Below, in pieces: positions 5,511 through 7,663 of a stretch of DNA of 7,663 bases (the first letter of the stretch is position 1; each line of letters opens with the position of its first letter). Under the pieces are notes generated by a model, which had not been told where the DNA came from, searched no databases, and worked only from the letters and a program-made list of their open reading frames with translations. This stretch comes from Acinetobacter sp. GTDB taxonomy: Bacteria; Pseudomonadota; Gammaproteobacteria; Pseudomonadales; Moraxellaceae. The stretch is taken from the NCBI GenBank assembly GCA_030152675.1, contig JASLIY010000315.1, positions 1 to 7,663 on the forward strand, read 5' to 3'. Both the position numbers and the translations under genes were made by a program.

Positions 5511-7663
5511 ATGCGTGAGAACTTTGGAATGACAATGCTTGACGTCGAAAAGCAAGAACCAGCACCACCACAACAGCAACCTCCCAATAAACGCCCCATT
5601 GTTAGGGGGATTTTGTGGAGTTTGTTACTGGTTGTCGTGGGACTGCTCTCGGCGCTGATCGTGATGATTTCAACCGACAAAGGCAGTCGCTTTTTGTTGG
5701 ATCGGGTCTTGTCCACCCAAAGTATGATCAAGTACAAATATGAAAGCGGTAACTTGCTGCAAGGTATTATTTTGCAGCAGGTGCATGTCAATCTGACTGA
5801 TATGGAAATCAAAGTTGATCGTGCCGATGTTTCTCTCGGTTGGCGTGCGATCTTGAATAAAGAAATCCATCTGAGCCATGCCAATGTCTCCAATTTACAG
5901 ATCATCAGTCATGCACCACCGAGTGATGAGCCGTTTAAATTTAGTGAAATTAAACTGCCTTTTGTGCTGCGTTTAGATGAAGTTAACTTGGATCATTTGC
6001 GTTATCAAAGCAATGATTCTAGCATCGACTTCAATGATATTCGGCTAGAAGATGGTTTGTGGTCTGGCACAGAATTACAATTTAAAAATGCCAAAATGGA
6101 CATGGGCTATCTCTCGGTCAAGAACGCCACCGGAAAAATGGATTTTCAAGGTCAATATCCCATCACAGCCAACGGTATCGTCAATATTCCAGCACTAGAA
6201 AGCTTGAATATGCATGACATTTATCTGCAAGCACGCGGTTCACTCGATGAGCTCAAAGTGGGTGTCGCAACCAAGACTCCAGATATGCTTACTGCATGGG
6301 CGATCTTGCATCCGGTGCGTCCAGATGTGCCAATGCGCGGCGCGGTACAACTCAAAGACTATCATTGGCCTTTGCTCGAAGATCAAAAACTCTTGTCCAA
6401 GCAAGGCGTGGCGACCTTTAAGGGCGATATCCAACGCCTAAACTTAGATCTCAATACAGACTTGAGCGGCGAGAATATTCCCGAAGGGCGTTATAGTGCA
6501 GTGATGGATACGGACTTGACGGATCAATTGAATATTCAAAATTTCAATGGCCAGGTGATGGACGGTGAAGTCAAGCTCAAGGGCTTGGTCAGTTGGAAAG
6601 AGGATGTGCATTGGGATGTCAAGGGTCGTCTAGATCGCATCAATCCCCAAGATAAGCTTATTCCGCAAGCGATTCGTGATTTTCTACCACCAAGCTTGGA
6701 TGCCAACATTGGCTCAAGCGGACAGCTCAAAGAGGGTATGCAGGTTGAAGCCAAGCTTGACTTTGATCGCTACGAAACTTGGGCGCTGAAAATGACCCAA
6801 GCGGAAGAGAAAAATGCCAAAGCACAGCCGATGTTATTGGATGTTCGTTGGGACAATATCGATCGCGCCATGCCTTATATTGGTTGGCTCAGCAGTGACA
6901 GTGGTCAGGTCAATGTAGTGTTGGATGACAATAAGCAAGACATCTTGTTAGGCACCAATATCCGACCGCATGACCAAGGCAGTTTACCGCCGGGCCGCTA
7001 CGATGCCACAGTGAATCTCAAAGACAACGATTTGTTGGTTCCAAAATTTAATTACCAAGCGGGCAAAGGCAGCCTCAGTGGTAGCGCCAAAGTGGAGTTA
7101 CCTTCTGAAAAGCGTCAATTGAAATGGAATGCCTTGTTGCATGCCAAAGATTTCAATCCGCAAAGCGTGGCTGCCGAAGCGCCAGTCAATCTTCTCAATG
7201 GTGCAATCAAAGCCAATGGCTATGCCAAACCCAATCAACAGATCATTCAGCTGGAGTCGATCGACTTAACGGGTCGTATGGCGGGTCAAGGCCAAGCAGA
7301 AACCGTTAAATTAACCGGTAAAAGTACCGCAGCCTTATTATTCCATGATGAAAAAGCGGGCGGTGGCTTCAAAGGTTTTGCGGTGCACTATGACGGCAAA
7401 CTCAATGCCTCACAGTTACAGCAAGGCGATGGTCTGCTCAAAATCAAAGTTTCTGGCACACCGGAGCTGATCAAAATTGATCAACTGCAACATGATGGTG
7501 CTGCGGGCAAGATCTTGGCCAATGGTCAAGTCAACTTGCGTGAAGGTATCGCATGGGACGTGAATGCTTCCTTGGTGCGCTTTAAACCGCAGTATTTCGT
7601 CTCTTCGGTCCGTGGCGAAGTCTCAGGAAACGTCAAGTCCCAAGGCAAATGGTCAGATCGCTA
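5511..7663 (+). CDS. tamB: TamB, translocation and assembly module protein (3' end outside window)
   Basis: One open frame runs from 5511 to the right edge with no stop (717 codons plus two bases). Residues 1-32 are a cytosolic tail rich in Pro and Gln. Residues 33-53 form a single membrane anchor (GILWSLLLVVVGLLSALIVMI region), and the rest is periplasmic. Just after the anchor come TDKGSRFLLDRVL and YESGNLLQGIILQQVHV, the typical opening of AsmA/TamB-type proteins. The remainder shows short alternating beta-strand-like segments expected of the hydrophobic-groove beta-taco that bridges the envelope. The conserved DUF490 C-terminus lies outside the window. TamB (1259 residues in E. coli) partners TamA and is implicated in moving phospholipids to the outer membrane. 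The start is uncertain: ATG 5511 has no clear ribosome site, ATG 5529 has TGAGA upstream and ATG 5535 has GGA at 6 bases; the membrane anchor is kept with all three. Position right after tamA strongly supports the call. Confidence 0.88.
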   Translation, partial: MRENFGMTMLDVEKQEPAPPQQQPPNKRPIVRGILWSLLLVVVGLLSALIVMISTDKGSRFLLDRVLSTQSMIKYKYESGNLLQGIILQQVHVNLTDMEIKVDRADVSLGWRAILNKEIHLSHANVSNLQIISHAPPSDEPFKFSEIKLPFVLRLDEVNLDHLRYQSNDSSIDFNDIRLEDGLWSGTELQFKNAKMDMGYLSVKNATGKMDFQGQYPITANGIVNIPALESLNMHDIYLQARGSLDELKVGVATKTPDMLTAWAILHPVRPDVPMRGAVQLKDYHWPLLEDQKLLSKQGVATFKGDIQRLNLDLNTDLSGENIPEGRYSAVMDTDLTDQLNIQNFNGQVMDGEVKLKGLVSWKEDVHWDVKGRLDRINPQDKLIPQAIRDFLPPSLDANIGSSGQLKEGMQVEAKLDFDRYETWALKMTQAEEKNAKAQPMLLDVRWDNIDRAMPYIGWLSSDSGQVNVVLDDNKQDILLGTNIRPHDQGSLPPGRYDATVNLKDNDLLVPKFNYQAGKGSLSGSAKVELPSEKRQLKWNALLHAKDFNPQSVAAEAPVNLLNGAIKANGYAKPNQQIIQLESIDLTGRMAGQGQAETVKLTGKSTAALLFHDEKAGGGFKGFAVHYDGKLNASQLQQGDGLLKIKVSGTPELIKIDQLQHDGAAGKILANGQVNLREGIAWDVNASLVRFKPQYFVSSVRGEVSGNVKSQGKWSDR

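Noticed and set aside
5517..5550. GAACTT resembling a sigma-E type -35 at the tamB start
   Set aside because: No matching -10 lies at the required spacing, and it is inside or at the very start of the coding sequence.
5754..5780. 8-base inverted repeat TGCTGCAA/TTGCAGCA inside tamB
   Set aside because: It encodes the conserved LLQGIILQQ segment, has no T tract after it, and is probably a by-product of the Leu-Gln codons.
5504..5905. Antisense frame of 133 codons over the start of tamB
   Set aside because: The opposite strand encodes a convincing membrane anchor and TamB-type opening; the antisense product is a Ser/Thr/Cys-rich shadow.
1..7663. CRISPR arrays, insertion sequences, tRNA or rRNA genes, phage or defence genes
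   Set aside because: I read both strands for repeats, terminal inverted repeats and RNA folds and found none; every gene is a recognisable housekeeping or envelope gene.

Overview
This window is ordinary chromosomal core sequence of a gammaproteobacterium, most likely Acinetobacter or a close Moraxellaceae relative. The basis is the protein character (a 211-residue single-domain Coq7, a large TamA, a KdpE tail), judged from memory of these families and not from a search. I see no mobile element, CRISPR array, tRNA, rRNA, phage gene or toxin/antitoxin pair. No gene-free stretch exceeds about 180 bases.

Layout, left to right. (1) Positions 1-425 (+) hold the C-terminal part of a KdpE-type response regulator whose start lies outside the window. 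(2) A compact hairpin at 423-443 sits between the convergent genes. It has a seven-U tract on the minus strand and a weaker one on the plus strand. (3) A two-gene minus-strand operon reads leftward from about 2500: an LplT-like major facilitator protein (1101-2462), overlapped by 22 bases by coq7 (487-1122), the diiron hydroxylase of ubiquinone synthesis. (4) A short AT-rich divergent region (2463-2639) carries candidate promoters in both directions. (5) tamA (2640-5396, +) encodes an Omp85-family outer-membrane protein with a long low-complexity N-terminal extension and a polar insertion in its third POTRA domain. (6) A 114-base gap contains two hairpins, the second a convincing intrinsic terminator. 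(7) tamB (5511 to the right edge, +) is incomplete; 717 codons are visible.

TamA and TamB are known to act together. TamB is an inner-membrane-anchored periplasmic bridge and TamA its outer-membrane partner, with roles in outer-membrane protein assembly and phospholipid traffic. The divergent LplT-like gene belongs to a family that moves lysophospholipids across the inner membrane, so the middle of the window may be an envelope-lipid neighbourhood (inference). Coq7 is linked to it only by the gene overlap.

Nothing here looks like an undescribed system. The points most worth a second look are the unusual domain layout of TamA, the terminator between tamA and tamB, and the operon terminator whose U tract is encoded by the last lysine codons of the converging kdpE.
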